Below are positions 41,462 through 54,516 of a stretch of 64,000 nt of DNA, one piece after another. Position 1 is the first letter of the stretch. Each line of letters opens with the position of its first letter. The notes beneath the pieces were generated by a model, which was not told where the DNA came from, made no database searches, and was given only the letters and a program-made list of their open reading frames with translations. The translations under genes were made by a program, and so were the position numbers. Source of the DNA: Letharia columbiana (lineage: Eukaryota; Ascomycota; Lecanoromycetes; Lecanorales; Parmeliaceae); the NCBI RefSeq assembly GCF_014066305.1, contig NW_023501041.1:1116001-1180000 (forward strand). The letters are read 5' to 3'.

Positions 41462-42819
41462 TAATTTAATACTCTTATATACTCTTCAGTATATATAAAA
41501 GAATAAGGTGGGGCTGAATTGAAAACCTTGAATTTATATATGCAGTTAATTATAAATTTAGTTCTTTTTTTACTAGATCGGCTGAGTTATCGTGGATAAA
41601 TAAATTAGCGTTTATAACTATTAAAATCCCGCCCTTCCGTATCTCCTTATTAAAAATTAGATGTACGTTATTAATATATAAATAACTTTTTTTTTCTATT
41701 AAAATTTTAGATTTTTTTTAAATTATGATAATATGGCTTTTAGATAAAAATATTTTATTTGTCTTATTTTTGGTGGTTTAATATCGTTTGTTGTCGGCGT
41801 GCCGTTATTAAGATGCTTTTTTTACTTGTATTAAAAATTTTTTTATTTTTTTACGTATAGTTTAATTAAATAAGTATAGAAAATACTCTCTATGAAGAAA
41901 AAACCTCTCTTCTACTTTTTTTTTATTCGAGTAAATAAAAATATTTAAAATATCGAATAGTAAAGATAAAGAGAATATATATATATATATATAATATTCT
42001 ATCTATTACGAGCGTACTCTTAATATATTACTTAGCTCTATAACTAGCGAGTCTTAACGAAGATATTCTCTATTATATTATATCTTCTTTTTATCTATAT
42101 AATTCGATAGCCTTATTATTCTCTAGTTCTATCTTACTTATACTAATATTACATCTATGCTAATTCTAATACTATCTACTCTAGATAAAAATTTCATTTC
42201 TAATTTACGTAATTATTTAAAAAAATCTAGTTTATTTAATATCTATTAAATTTTAATTAATTTAAAATTAAAGAATTATATTATAAACTATTAATATATA
42301 TCGATAAATTATAAACTCGTAAAAAATTTAATAGTCTATAAAGATCGTATAAATTACTATTTTAGAGAAAATATATAAAAGTATATTACGTAATTATATC
42401 GCTAATTAAATATTTATTATAAATTTTAATTAACTTTCTATTAACTTTCTATTAATATTAAATTTTCTATAATATTAAATTATTTATAATTTAAAATAAA
42501 TAGAGATATTAGAAGTTACTAAAAAAAATCTTTTATTAAGAGAAGATCTTATTAAAATATAAGATAGAATACTTAGTTATATTAACTATAGAGTTCTATA
42601 AAAGAAAAGAGTAATTAGATATAAATATACTAAGATATATTACGTAATTATATTATATAACTATTAAGACGCTAAGAGTTATATAATTCGAATTTTAATA
42701 CTTCCCTTTATATATATTCTTTTATACGCGAAATTCGATATATATAAAATTTAATATTAAGAATATTAAAATTAAATAAATAAGATAAAAATAATTTAGT
42801 CGATTTTTATTAGATTATT

Positions 42820-43110
42820 AAAGTAAGTTTAGCGTTAAATAATTAAAGTAAAGTTCGAGTTAAATAGTTAAAGTAAAGTTTAAGCTAAGTAATTAAAGTA
42901 AAATTAATATTAAATAATTAAAGTAAAGTCTAAGTCGAATAGCTAAAGTAAATTTAGCGTTAAATAATTAAAGTAAAGTTTAAATTAGATAGTTAAAATA
43001 AGTTTTAGCGTTAAGTAATTAAAGTAAAATTTAAATCGAATAGTTAAAGTAAGTTTAGCGTTAAATAGTTAAAGTAAAGTTTAAGCTAAGTAACTAAAGT
43101 AAAAAATCGA
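42820..43110. repeat. 25-bp minisatellite, about 11-12 units
   Basis: The phase marker aaagtaa recurs at 42820, 42845, 42870, 42895, 42920, 42945, 42970 and onward to 43096, at 25-bp steps with one 26-bp step. The unit resembles aaagtaagtttagcgttaaa plus taatt. Related degenerate arrays lie at about 47808-47935 (same strand) and 49990-50135 (opposite strand). Confidence 0.85.
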
Positions 43111-43917
43111 AATCTAAAAATAACTATATTAAATTTCAAATTTCACTTTTTATTAAAAAGCGATTCTTGAAAATTTTTATTTCTAGATTATCTAGTATAT
43201 TATTAAAAAATAATTAATTTAAGATCGAAGAATATTCGTAGAAGTTTCTAAGATAATTAAAAGAAAGTCTTTATTTTATTTATATATATATATATAAATA
43301 TATTATAATCGACTATAAGACTTCTATAAGAGCTATTTTAGATATCTAATTCTTAATAATAATAACTAATAATAATAATAGTATAAATAAAAATATTTTA
43401 AAAGAGTCTTAAAAATTTAATAGTAATAGCGATAATAGCGCTAAAGAAATAGCTATTTTAATATAAAATAGTAAGTTTATAGAGTATTTAGTCTAAAGCT
43501 CGACGAGTAATTTAAATTAATTATTTAAACTATAAAGATTAATAAAATAGCTCCTCTAAAGTCGAAGTTAATTTTTCTAAATAAATAATACTATAAATAA
43601 TATTTTAATCTAATTAATATATAAAACTTCTTAAATTTATTTTTAAATAGTATTTTAATAAGTTTATTAATTATTTATTATTTAGTAGAAATATATTTAA
43701 GAGTAATATTATTAGCGATAACTTATTCTTATATTTAATATATATATAAAATTAAAGATTTTTAATAAGAGCTATAATACTCTAATTATTATAATAAATA
43801 ATAATAGTTTATATATACTTAGCGCTAAGATTAAATTAATTAAAAAATTTATATAATTAAATTATCTTCTTAATAATTTATATTAGAATCGATATAGATA
43901 TAATATTAATATAGACG

Positions 43918-44260
43918 AGTAAAGGCCTATAAATTAAATTTATAATCATTTTTTTTTTGATCGGGGCTGTCGAGTAATTTTGGTGAGCGATCTTTGGTAA
44001 GCGATATCTGAATTCCTTATCTTTAAATATCTATAAGACTAAATTTAGTAATTCTCTTTTTATCTGAAATCCTACATTATACTCTATAGTTTAAATAAAT
44101 AAAAAATTAAATTTTAATAGAAAACAAAAAAGTTATTCTAAAATCAAATAATGTGTACCTGTTTTTTTTTTGATTAGGGCTGTCCGGCTGTCGAGCGAAC
44201 TCTGGGGAGAGATATTTAAATTCCTTGCGCTTTAAAAATTTTAAGCCAAAATTAAAAAAT
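43918..44260. repeat. Inverted copy of the 51.2-51.47 kb segment
   Basis: This stretch matches the reverse complement of about 51160-51473, including the motifs aggcctataaattaaattt, gggctgtcgag and agcgatatctgaattcctta. Transition-type differences dominate. Confidence 0.75.
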
Positions 44261-44261
44261 A

Positions 44262-44298
44262 TTAAAAAAAAAAAAACCCCAAAAAAAAAAATAAAAAC

Positions 44299-44329
<31 letters not shown>

Positions 44330-44383
44330 TAAAAAAAAAAAAAAAAAAAAAAAATTTATAAAAAAAAAAAAAAAAAAAAAAAA

Positions 44384-44458
<75 letters not shown>
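44262..44458. repeat. Nearly pure poly-A tract of about 190 bp
   Basis: The stretch is almost only A, with isolated T, C or short runs such as cccc, and ends in uninterrupted A runs longer than 40 nt. It replaces sequence that the matching region near 51.1 kb would lead one to expect. Real low-complexity sequence or an assembly or consensus artefact are both possible. Confidence 0.85.
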
Positions 44459-44459
<1 letters not shown>

Positions 44460-44500
44460 ATAAACTAAACCTACATATAAAAAATATTTAAAAAAAAAAA

Positions 44501-46410
44501 AGTAAAGACCTATGAATTAAATTTATAAAGTTGAATTTTTCTAAGTTAAATCGAATTTTAGCTCTAGTTCTAAGTTAAATCGAACTCTAATCGCTTACTA
44601 TACGTTTTTAACCTATATATAAATATATATATACGAAGAGAGACGCGCTAAGGTCTAATTAGAAAGGTATATCGAGTATAAAGAATTAATTCGTAATAAT
44701 TATCTTTAAAAAAAAATAGAGAAAGGCTATATTTCTATAATAAGAAGTATCGAAATATCGAAAAGAAATAAAGATAATATGTTAATTAGTGGTGTAAATC
44801 TTATATTATCTTCTATCGTAGTAAAATCTTTCGAATAATAAAATAGCTATTAGAGTAAGATATCGAACGATTTTAATTCGTTTAAATATATATCGTTCGA
44901 TATTTCTTTTATAGAGATCTAATTAACTATAATCGTCGTAGTAGATTCTTCTCTTATAACGTTATTATAGTAATATATTATATTAATATAATAGAGATAA
45001 TAGACTAAGTTATAGTAGTATTCTCCGCTTACTAAGTAATAATTTAATATGAAATCGTAAAGAGTATATAACGTGGAATCTTAAAGAGCTAAGTCGTATT
45101 CTTAACGATAATAATCTTATTATCGCTTAATTTCTCCGTAGTATTCTCCATAGTATTCTCCGTAGTATTCTCCGCATTTATCTATTATAGTTTCTTCTCT
45201 TACTTCTTAATATAGTAGAGATAATAGGCTAAGTTATAGTAGTATTCTCCGCTTACTAAGTAATAATTTAATATGAAATCGTAGAGAGTATATAACGTGG
45301 GATCTTAAAGAGCTAAGTCGTATTCTTAATGCTAAGAATCTTATTACCGCTTAGTTTCTCCGTAGTATTCTTCGTATTCGTCTACTATATTAACTTCTCT
45401 TATACTAACTAAGTAAATTAATATAAGATCGTAAAGAGTAGATCTATTATATTACTACTGCTAATAACTATCTCCGCTCCTCATTTATCTATTATAGTTT
45501 CTTCTCTTACTTCTTCTTATATAAAGTATTAGACTAAGTGAAAGTATTAAGTTATTATAATTAATTAAGTAAATAACTAAGTAATTAATTAAGACAATTT
45601 AACTAAGTGAATTATTAAGCTAATATAGAGTAGATAGTATTAACTAAGCGACTAAGAAATATAATTAAAATAGAGTAATAAAGAATAAATTAAGAAGAAA
45701 AACGCGTTTTAAAAGATAATATCGCTAGGTTAAAAGATATTATCGCTAGCTTAAGAGGAGTATATAGAGGAGAATAATAGCTATAAATCCGTTTAAACTC
45801 TTTTTAAGGGTTTTTTAATACGTTTATAAGTAGTAGTAGATAGCTATTAAGCTCGCTTACGGCCTCGATTATTAATAATAGCGAATTTATCGAGAAATAG
45901 TTTAAAGGCGTTAGTAAAGGCTCTAAGAGGCGGGTAAAAGAGATATATATATCTAAAGCGTTTAGTAACGTTTTCGCGAGAGGTATCGAGAACGATTATA
46001 TTTATATTAATAAATTAATAAAATAATAAAAGAAGAATAGTTATATAAATAGATGAAAGAATTATTATTATTCGATCTCGAACGCGTCTAATATAACTAT
46101 TATAACTATTATATTTAAATATTTATTTAATTTACTAATAGTAGATTAAACTTTATAATTTTTATAACGTTAGAAAGCGTAAAGCGAGCTCTATAATTTA
46201 AGAAATTATAAAGTAACTATATATATCGTAAGCTAAGTACTTTAAAGTATAAAACTTCTATATATAAATTTTTAATAAGGGAGCTTAAAAGGGCTATCGA
46301 GCTAATTTAGTCGATCTAATTAAAAAGCGTATAGAACCCGAATTAATAATTAACTATATATACAAATTCAAGATTTTCAAGCTTAGCTCTATCTTATTCT
46401 ATTATATATA
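44501..46410. repeat. Copy A of the 1.9-kb dispersed unit, heavily RIP-like
   Basis: It begins agtaaagacctatgaattaa and follows the same order as the unit at 52651-54893: a leader, 200-bp tandem repeats (44985-45490), a spacer with gcttacggcctcgatta, and a right end shared with other elements. Nearly all differences are C-to-T or G-to-A, so it is a mutated copy. Confidence 0.8.
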
Positions 46411-49400
46411 GAATTAAATTAGAAAATCTTAAATTTATATATATAGTTAATTATAAATTTAGATTCTCTACGCTTTTTAACTAGATCGGCTAAGTTATTA
46501 TAAATAAATAAATTAGCGTCTATAACTATTAAAATCTCGCTCTTCTACGTCTTCTTATTAAAACTTAGATATATATTATTAATATATATAATAACTTTTT
46601 TATTTTCTATTAAAATTTTAAGATTTTTTTTTTAAATTATAGGCTTTTAAATAAAATATAGGCTTTTAAAAAAAAAAAATAATTGTTAAATTTAATCTTA
46701 TAATTATTAAAGCGTAAGGAATTTAAATATCGCTTATTAAAGTTCGCTCGATAGTCGAATAGCTCGCTTATTAAAGATCGCTTATCTATTTACTCGATAG
46801 CTCTAATTAAAAAAAAAATTATAGATTTAATTTATAGATCTTTACTTATATTAAATAAAATAATTAAGATATTAAACTATATAGATAGAAGAGAGATATT
46901 AAGTAGTAGATAAATATCTCTATTAAAATACGCTAGGCCCGAATAGATTAGAGGGCTAAGTGATATATTAAGAATATAGAATATACTTATAATACTATCT
47001 TCTCTCTTTCTAAAATTATATCTTATAATTAATAAGTAAAAAAGTAGAAAAATAAGTATATATATATACTTAACGTCTAAAAAAATGATAAAAGTAGTAA
47101 AGAAATAATCGTATCTGAAAATCTTAATATTATATTTTTCTCTATAAGAGATATTAAGTATAATAATAACTCGTTATATTTACGCTATAGCGATATTACT
47201 AATCGAGATATAAGCGTATATAAAAAGTTTAATTAAAAGAAAATCGATATAATATAGCGAAAATAATATCTATTATTATAGAAGTAAATAGTAATAATTT
47301 TTAAATCTATATCTAAGCGAATAAAATATCGATAGAATAATACGACGTAATTAATCGAGAGCTTTCGAATTAAATCGAGCCGTAGACGCTAAAAACTCTA
47401 ATTTAATATTAAATAGATTTCTTTATAAGATACTATATAACTAATATTAATAGAGATTATTAATAGTAATAATAAGATTTATAAGTAATATATTATAGCT
47501 TCGAAAGATACTTAGATATCTATTAGTAAGGAAAATCTATTAAAATATAAAGATAGAATACTTAGTTATATTAACTATAGAGTTTTATAAAAGAAAAGAG
47601 CGACTTAATATAGACGCGCTAAGATATATTATATAACGTAGTTATATAATATTAAGACGCTAAGAGTTACGTAATTCGAATTTTAATACTTCTCTTTATA
47701 TATATTCTTTTATAAGCGAAACTTAATAAATACGAAGTTTAATACTAACGATATTAAAATTAAATAAATAAGATAAAATAATTTAATCGTTTTTCGTAGG
47801 TTATAACTAGCGCTAGGTAATTAAAATAAAATTCGAGTTAAATAGCTAAAGTAAGTTAGTATCGAATAGTAAGAGTAAATTAATATCGAATAGTTAAGAT
47901 AAGTTAGTATCGAGTAATTAGCGTAAAAATATATCTTTTCTATATTTCTATTTCCTTATATAAATGAAATTAAAAAATACGAGATTTAAAGTTCGCGACG
48001 TTTAAAATAGAGTAGATAAAGTAAAAAGTCGAAATCTAAAAACGACTATATTAAATTATAGCCCTCACTTAAATATAATATAAATTTTACTTTTTATTAA
48101 AAAACGATTTTGCGGAAATTTTATTTCTAAGTTATCTAATATATATTAAAAATCGATTAATTTGAAATCGAAGGATATTTATAGAAGTAGCTGAATAAAA
48201 TAATTAGAAGAAATTCTTCTAGCTATATATCGTCGGCTATAAAGCCTCTATAGAATCGTTTTAGATAATTAATTCTTAGTAATAATAATAGTAATAGCGA
48301 TAATTTAAAGATATAATATTTAAGATATTAGTAATAAATAGATATAAGTTTCTCGAAAGAGCTTTGAAAGTTTTAGTAATAATAGCGATAATAGCGCTAA
48401 AGGAAATAGCTATTTCGATATAAAATGGCGAGTTTATAGAGTATTAAGTCTAATATAGCGACTTTATAAGCGACTTAAGTCGATTATCTATAATATAAAG
48501 ATTAATAAAATAACTCTTTTAAAGTAGATAGCTTTCGTTCTACTCGTTTGCAAAGTTATAGAACTAGCGTATTACGATTGTAAAACGGTATTATAACGAT
48601 TCTATACTAGTTGAAAAATCGTTCTAGAATCGATTTATAATCGATTTATAATCGTTTTATATTAGAACTCTACTACGGTTATAGTTTTATAACTATTCTA
48701 TAATCGTTTTATAATCGTTATAATAATATATATATATATTTTTTTTTTTACTAAGTCTCGAATAGGCTAATAGTATTATATAAGAGAAGTAATATACGTA
48801 TATCCTCTTTTAATATATATATCTCTTCTTTTAATATATATATACTCTCTTTTAATATATATATACCCCTTTAAATTCGATTAACTTTCGCGCGATCGTT
48901 AGCCGTATAAAGTATAAACTTCGTACTTTAATTTATTTATCGCTAATTTAAGAGAAGTATATAAGAGAAAATATATCTATTTAGACTTTTTTTAAGAATC
49001 TTCTAACGCGTTTATAAGTAGTAGTAAATAGCGATTACTAGTAATAGCGAATTTATTAAAAAGTAATCTAAGAGCGTTAATAAGAGCTTTAAGAGATAAG
49101 TAAAGAGATATATATATTTTAAATATTAAGTAATCTTTAGATAAGGGATATTAAAGATAATTATATTTATATTAATAGAATTAATAGAATTAATAGAGTA
49201 ATAAAAGAATAATAATTATATAAATAGATAAAAGAATTATTATTTAATTTTAAATACGTTTAATATAACTATTATAACTATTATATTTAAATATCTATTT
49301 AATTTATTAATAGTAAATTAAACTTTATAATTCTTATAGCGTTAGAAAGTATAAAGTAAATTTTATAATTTAAGAAATTATAAAGTAATTATATATATTA

Positions 49401-49582
49401 TAAGCTAAGTACTTTAAAGTATAAAACTTTTATATATAAATTTTTAATAAGAGAGCTTAAAAGAATTATCGAGCTAACTTAGTCGATCTAATTAAAGAGC
49501 GTAATAAACTTAAATTTATAATTAACTATATATATAAATTTAAGATTTTCAAGCTTAGCTCTATCTTATTCTATTATATATA
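46403..49582. mobile_element. TIR-bounded repeat element, copy II
   Basis: It starts abutting copy I, with tatatagaattaaattagaaaatc, and ends at 49582 with the same right terminus (cttagctctatcttattct). The internal order parallels copy I, with a shorter 25-bp repeat array near 47.8-47.9 kb. The left tip appears truncated compared with the element at 41,490. Confidence 0.55.
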
Positions 49583-50143
49583 CTAATATCTTAAGTATTA
49601 TATCTTTAAATTACTATTATTAACTACTATTATTAAGAATTAGTTATTTAAAATAGCTTTATAGAGGCCTTATAGCTAGCGATATATAGCTAGAAGAATT
49701 TCTTTTAATTATTTTATTTAACTACTCTTATAAATATTCTTTAATTTTAAATTAATTAATTTTTAATATATATTAGATAATCTAGAAATAAAATTTTCGA
49801 AAAATCGCTTTTTAATAAAAAGTAGAATTTAAATTATATTTAAATAAAGGCTATAATTTAATATAATCGTTTTTAGATTTCGACTTTTTACTTTATCTAT
49901 TCTATTTTAGATATCGCGAACTTTAAATCTCGTATTTTTTAATTTTATTTATATAAGAGAATAGGGGTATAGCGGTATATCTCGACTCGATTTAGTTTTT
50001 ACGCTAGCTATCCGGCACTAACTCACCTTAATTACTCGATATTAATTTTATATTTACTACTCGACGCTAACTTACTTCGATTATCTAGCTTAAACTTTAC
50101 TTTAACTATTCGATATTAATCTTATTTTAATTAGTATATATAA
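49583..50143. repeat. Inverted fragment of the element interior
   Basis: This segment matches the reverse complement of the 47.81-48.33 kb region, including the 25-bp repeat array, here less mutated (actcgacgctaacttacttc). Confidence 0.6.
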
Positions 50144-50220
50144 AAGAATAAGATAGAGCTAATCTAAAAATCTTTTGAATTTATATATCGAATTAATTAA
50201 TATATAAGATACTATTATAT
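50144..50220 (+). repeat. Left-type TIR remnant
   Basis: tatatataaaagaataagat followed by agagctaatctaaaaatc matches the left terminus of the elements at 41490 and 50892. Confidence 0.6.
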
Positions 50221-50650
50221 AGTCTAAGCGTCTATCTAATCATCGTTTGAAACCGTATTTTATATGTAAAGGGGCCTTATAACACTATAGTATCGTATAG
50301 CCTAAGGCGCTAGTCCCTCGCCTTACTAAGCTCGCTGTCGCCAATTAGAGAGCTCGGAGAGACGCTCTTATTAGACGGGAAAATATCTCTATACGGGGGA
50401 TGGTACCTAATTTGGGGGCGTAGTATATCGCAAATGGCCTATACCTACTCCGACTACTTATTATTCTACTTGACTTGCTACTGTGAGGGTAATGCCCTGG
50501 GGGCCTAGTACGATTAAGTACCATTACTCAGCAGGCTACTAGAACTCATATCTTACAGTCTAATTATGGCCTACGTCTGAAAACCGTTATTTTAAACGGT
50601 ATTTTATATGCAAAGGGGCCTTATAATGATATGGTTTTTTATATGCCAAT
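50221..50650. mobile_element. GC-richer island flanked by 35-bp direct repeats
   Basis: The island has normal-looking composition inside AT-rich DNA. Near each end lies a close direct repeat (gtattttatatg, then aaaggggccttataa) at about 50252-50286 and 50596-50630. No ORF, tRNA or rRNA is recognised. It may be a short insertion that arrived after the surrounding mutation, or a fragment that escaped it. Confidence 0.5.
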
Positions 50651-50891
50651 TAATCCGGTATATAGTTAATTATAAATTTAGAATTACTATCTTATTAGAG
50701 CTACTATATATAAAAATTTACTATTAATAGAAAATAGATAAACTATTAATAATAATAATACGATTTATATAATAACGACTATATATCGAATATATTTAAA
50801 TTCTATATTCTATATAACGTAAATCGAATAGAGTTATCTAAAACTTTTTATTTATAAAAGATTTAGCTAAATTTATTATTAGTTAGATTAA

Positions 50892-52456
50892 TATATATAA
50901 AAGAATAAGATAAAGCTAAGTTAGAAAATCTTAAATTTATATATATAGTTAATTATAAATTTATTAGATCTACGCTCTTTAATTAGATCGACTAAGTTAT
51001 CGCGGGTAAATAAATTAGCGTTCGCAACTATTAAAAATCTCTTCTCCTACTTTTAACCCTTTAATAACTTTACTATTTTCTATTAAAATTTTAAGATTTT
51101 TTTTTGAATTATAGCCCGGAACTTACGCTTTTTAAAAATAAAAAAATTTCAAAATTTGATCTTATAATTATTAAAGCGCAAGGAATTCAAATATCGCTTA
51201 CTAAAGTTCGCTTGACAGCCCTAATCAAAAAACAGGTGCATATTATTTGATTTTAGAATAACTTTTTTGTTTTCTATTAAAATTTTGAGATTCTTTCTTT
51301 AAATCATAGAACGTAATATGGGCTTTCGAATAAAAAAAAGAATTACTAAATTTAATCTTATAGATATTTATAGATAAGGAATTCAGATATCGCTCATTAA
51401 AGATCGCTTATTAAAATTTACTCGACAGCCCTAATCAAAAAAAATGGTTATGAATTTAATTTATAGGCCTTTACTCGTACTATATTAATATAGTAGAGAT
51501 AATAAATTAAGTTATAGTAATATTCTTCGCTTACTAAATAATAATTTAATATAAAATCGTAGAGAGTATATAACGTAGAATCTTAAAGAGCTAAGCCGTA
51601 TTCTTAACGATAGTAATCTTATTATCGCTTAGTTTCTCCGTAGTATTCTTTATAGTATTCTTCGTATTTATCTATTATAATTTCTTCTCTTACTTTTTCT
51701 TTTATAGAGTATTAAATTAAGTAATTAGCTAAGTAGCTAACTAAGTAAATAACTAAGTAACTAGTTAATAATCTAATTAAGTAAGCGACTATTCGAGTAT
51801 TACTAACTTAAAAAAAATATATAAAGAAAGATAATAGCTATAAATCCGTTTAAACTCTTTTTAAGAATCTTTTAATACGTTTATAAATAGTAGTAGATAG
51901 CTATTAGACTCGCTTATAACCTCGATTACTAGTAATAGCGAATTTATCGAGAAATAGTCTAGAGGCGTTAATAGAGGCTCTAAGAGACGAGTAAAAGAAA
52001 TATATATATCTAAAGCGTTTAATAATATTTCCGCGAGAGATATCGAGAATAATTATATTTATATTGATAAATTTATAGAATAGTAAAAGAAGAATAATTA
52101 TATAAATAGATAAAAGAATTATTATTTAATCTTAGACGCGTTTAATATAACTATTATATTTAAATATTTATTTAATCTATTAATAGTAGACTAAACTTTA
52201 TTATTTTTATAGCGTTAGAAAGCGTAAAGCGAGCTTTATAATTTAAGGTATTATAAAGTAACTATATATATTATAAGCTAAGTACTTTAAAGTATAAAAG
52301 TTCTATATATAAATTTTTAATAAGAGAAATACGAAAGGGCTATCGAGCTAATTTAGTCGATTTAATTAAAGAGCGTAGCGAACTTAAATTTATAATTAGC
52401 TATATATATAAATTTAAGATTTTTAAGCTTAATTCTATCTTATTCTATTATATATA
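50892..52456. mobile_element. TIR-bounded repeat element, short copy IV
   Basis: It begins with the left terminus (tatatataaaagaataagat) and ends at 52456 with the shared right terminus. It contains the inverted counterpart of 43.9-44.26 kb (51160-51473) and a single degraded 200-bp repeat unit (51490-51700), so it is shorter than copy I. Confidence 0.55.
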
Positions 52457-53099
52457 CTAATATAAAAAATCTCTTTTTTTATAATAGAATTATTTATTAA
52501 AATTCGAATTACGTAACTTTTAGCGTCTTAACGATTACGTAATATAGTCACGTGATACATCTTAGCGTATCTATATCTAGTCGCTCTTTTCTCTATAGTA
52601 ACTTTAAAGAAAATAATTAAATATCTTATCTTATATTTTTATAGATTATAAGTAAAGGCCCATGAATTAAATTCATGGAGTTGGATTTTTCATTTTTCTA
52701 AGTCAAATGGAGTTGGATTTTTCTAAGTCAAATGGAATTTTAGCCCTAGCCCTAAGTCAAATCGAACTCTGATCGCTTGCTGTGCGTTTTTGACCTACTT
52801 CCACCACTACAAAATTGATTTAATCTATGTGGTATACAGGCACATATGTGCGGAGAGAGGCGCGCTAAGGCCTAATTAGGAAGTGTATCAAGTGAAGGAT
52901 TAATCCGTAATAATTGCCCACAAAAAACAGAGAAAGGCCATGTCCTTATGGCAAGAAGTATCGAAATACCGGAAAGAAATGGAGACAACATGCCAATTAG
53001 TGGTGTGAATCCCACATTATCTCCTACCGCAGTGAAATCATTCGAATAATGAAATAGCTGTCAGAGCAAGACATCGGACGGTTTCAATTCGTCCAAATA

Positions 53100-54210
53100 T
53101 GTATCGTTCTGGAGTGATGATTTGATGTGGAACCGTGGAGAGCATATGAGGTGGGATCTTGGAGAGCTGAGCCGTGTTCTTGACGATGGTGGCCTTGTTG
53201 CCGCTTAGTTTCTCCGCAGTGTTCTCCGCATTTGCCTGTTGTAGTTCCTCCTCTTGCTCCTCAATGCAGTGGGGATGATAGGCCAAGTTGCAGTGGTATT
53301 CTCCGCTTGCTGAGTGATGATTTGATGTAGAACCGTGGAGAGCATATGATGTGGGATTTTGGAGAGCTGAGCCGTGTTCTTGGTGCTGGGGGCCTTGTTG
53401 CCGCTTGGTTTCTCCGCAGTGTTCTCCATAGTGTTCTCCGCAGTGTTCTCCGCATTTGCCTGTTGTAGTTCCTCCTCTTACTTCTTGATGTAGTGGGGAT
53501 GATAGGCTAAGTTGCAGTGGTGTTCTCCGCTTGTTGAGTGATGATTTGATATGGAACCGTGGAGAGCATATGACGTGGGATCTTGGAGAGCTGAGCCGTG
53601 TTCTTGGTGCTGGGGGCCTTGTTGCCGCTTGGTTTCTCCGCAGTGTTCTCCGCATTTGCCTGTTGTAGTTCCTCCTCTTGCTCCTCCTCTTGTAGAGTAT
53701 CAGACTGAGTGGCTAGCTGAGTGGCTAGCTGAGTGGCTGACTGATATGACGTGGGATCTTGGAGAGCTGAGCCGTGTTCTTGACGATGGTGGCCTTGTTG
53801 CCGCTTGGTTTCTCCGCAGTGTTCTCCGCATTTGCCTGTTGTAGTTCCTCCTCTTGCTCCTCAATGTAGTGGGGATGACAGGCCAAGTTGCAGTGGTGTT
53901 CTCCGCTTGCTGAGTAATGATTTGATGTGGAACGGCCAAGTTGCAGTGGTGTTCTCCGCTTGCTGAGTGATGATTTGATGCGGAACCGTGGAGAGCATAT
54001 GACGTGGGATCTTGGAGAGCTGAGCCGTGTTCTTGATGATGGTGGCCTTGTTGCCGCTTGGTTTCTCCGCAGTGTTCTCCGCATTTGCCTGTTGTAGTTC
54101 CTCCTCTTACTCCTCAATGCAGTGGGGATGACAGGCCAAGTTACAGTGGTGTTCTCCGCTTGCTGAGTGATGATTTGATGTGGAATCGTGGAGAGCATAT
54201 GACGTCCGGA
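53100..54210. repeat. 200-bp tandem repeat array (cluster in copy C)
   Basis: The marker gatgatttga occurs at 53116, 53316 (200 bp apart) and 53540 (224 bp), then in rearranged units to about 54180. Each unit carries ggagagctgagccgtgttct, ttgccgcttggtttctccgc and the gcagtgttctcc variant block. Unit length varies through internal short duplications such as the ggctagctgagt triplication at about 53710. Confidence 0.9.
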
Positions 54211-54465
54211 CGCGTTTGGTGTGACTACAATATTTGAATGTTAGTTTAACCCACCTACCGCTGGCTTGGGAGGAGTATGTAGGGGAGGACGTATCCGTTC
54301 GGGCTCTTTTTGAGGGCCTTCCAACGCGTTTATGAGCAGTAGTAGGTAGCTGTTAGGCTCGCTTGCGGCCTCGATTGCCAGCAGTAGCGGATTCGCCGAG
54401 GGGTGGCCTGGGGGCGTCAGTAAGGGGCTCTAATTGGGCGAGGGGTACCGAAGACGATTGTGTTC

Positions 54466-54516
54466 ATATTGGTGGAATTGGTAGAATTGGTAGAATTGGT
54501 AGAATTGGTAGAATAA
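54466..54516. repeat. 9-bp microsatellite
   Basis: About five units of ggtagaatt in tandem within copy C. The same place is degraded in copies A and IV. Confidence 0.85.

Larger units (their letters stand above)
41490..46410. mobile_element. Large TIR-bounded repeat element, copy I
   Basis: The left end (from about 41490: tatatataaaagaataagg, then gggctgaattgaaaacc) matches the reverse complement of 46290-46410 over roughly 110 bp, with transition-type differences. Inside are a 25-bp minisatellite (42820-43100), a poly-A tract (44262-44458) and a degraded copy of a 1.9-kb unit (44501-46410) with 200-bp tandem repeats. No transposase can be read. It may be a non-autonomous composite rather than one original element. 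Confidence 0.6.

Noticed and set aside
53038..54198. Overlapping minus-strand open frames of 74-205 codons across the 200-bp tandem repeats
   Set aside because: The repeat period of 200 is not a multiple of three, so the same peptide reappears in shifting frames. There is no start, splice or domain logic; they are by-products of weakly mutated repeats.
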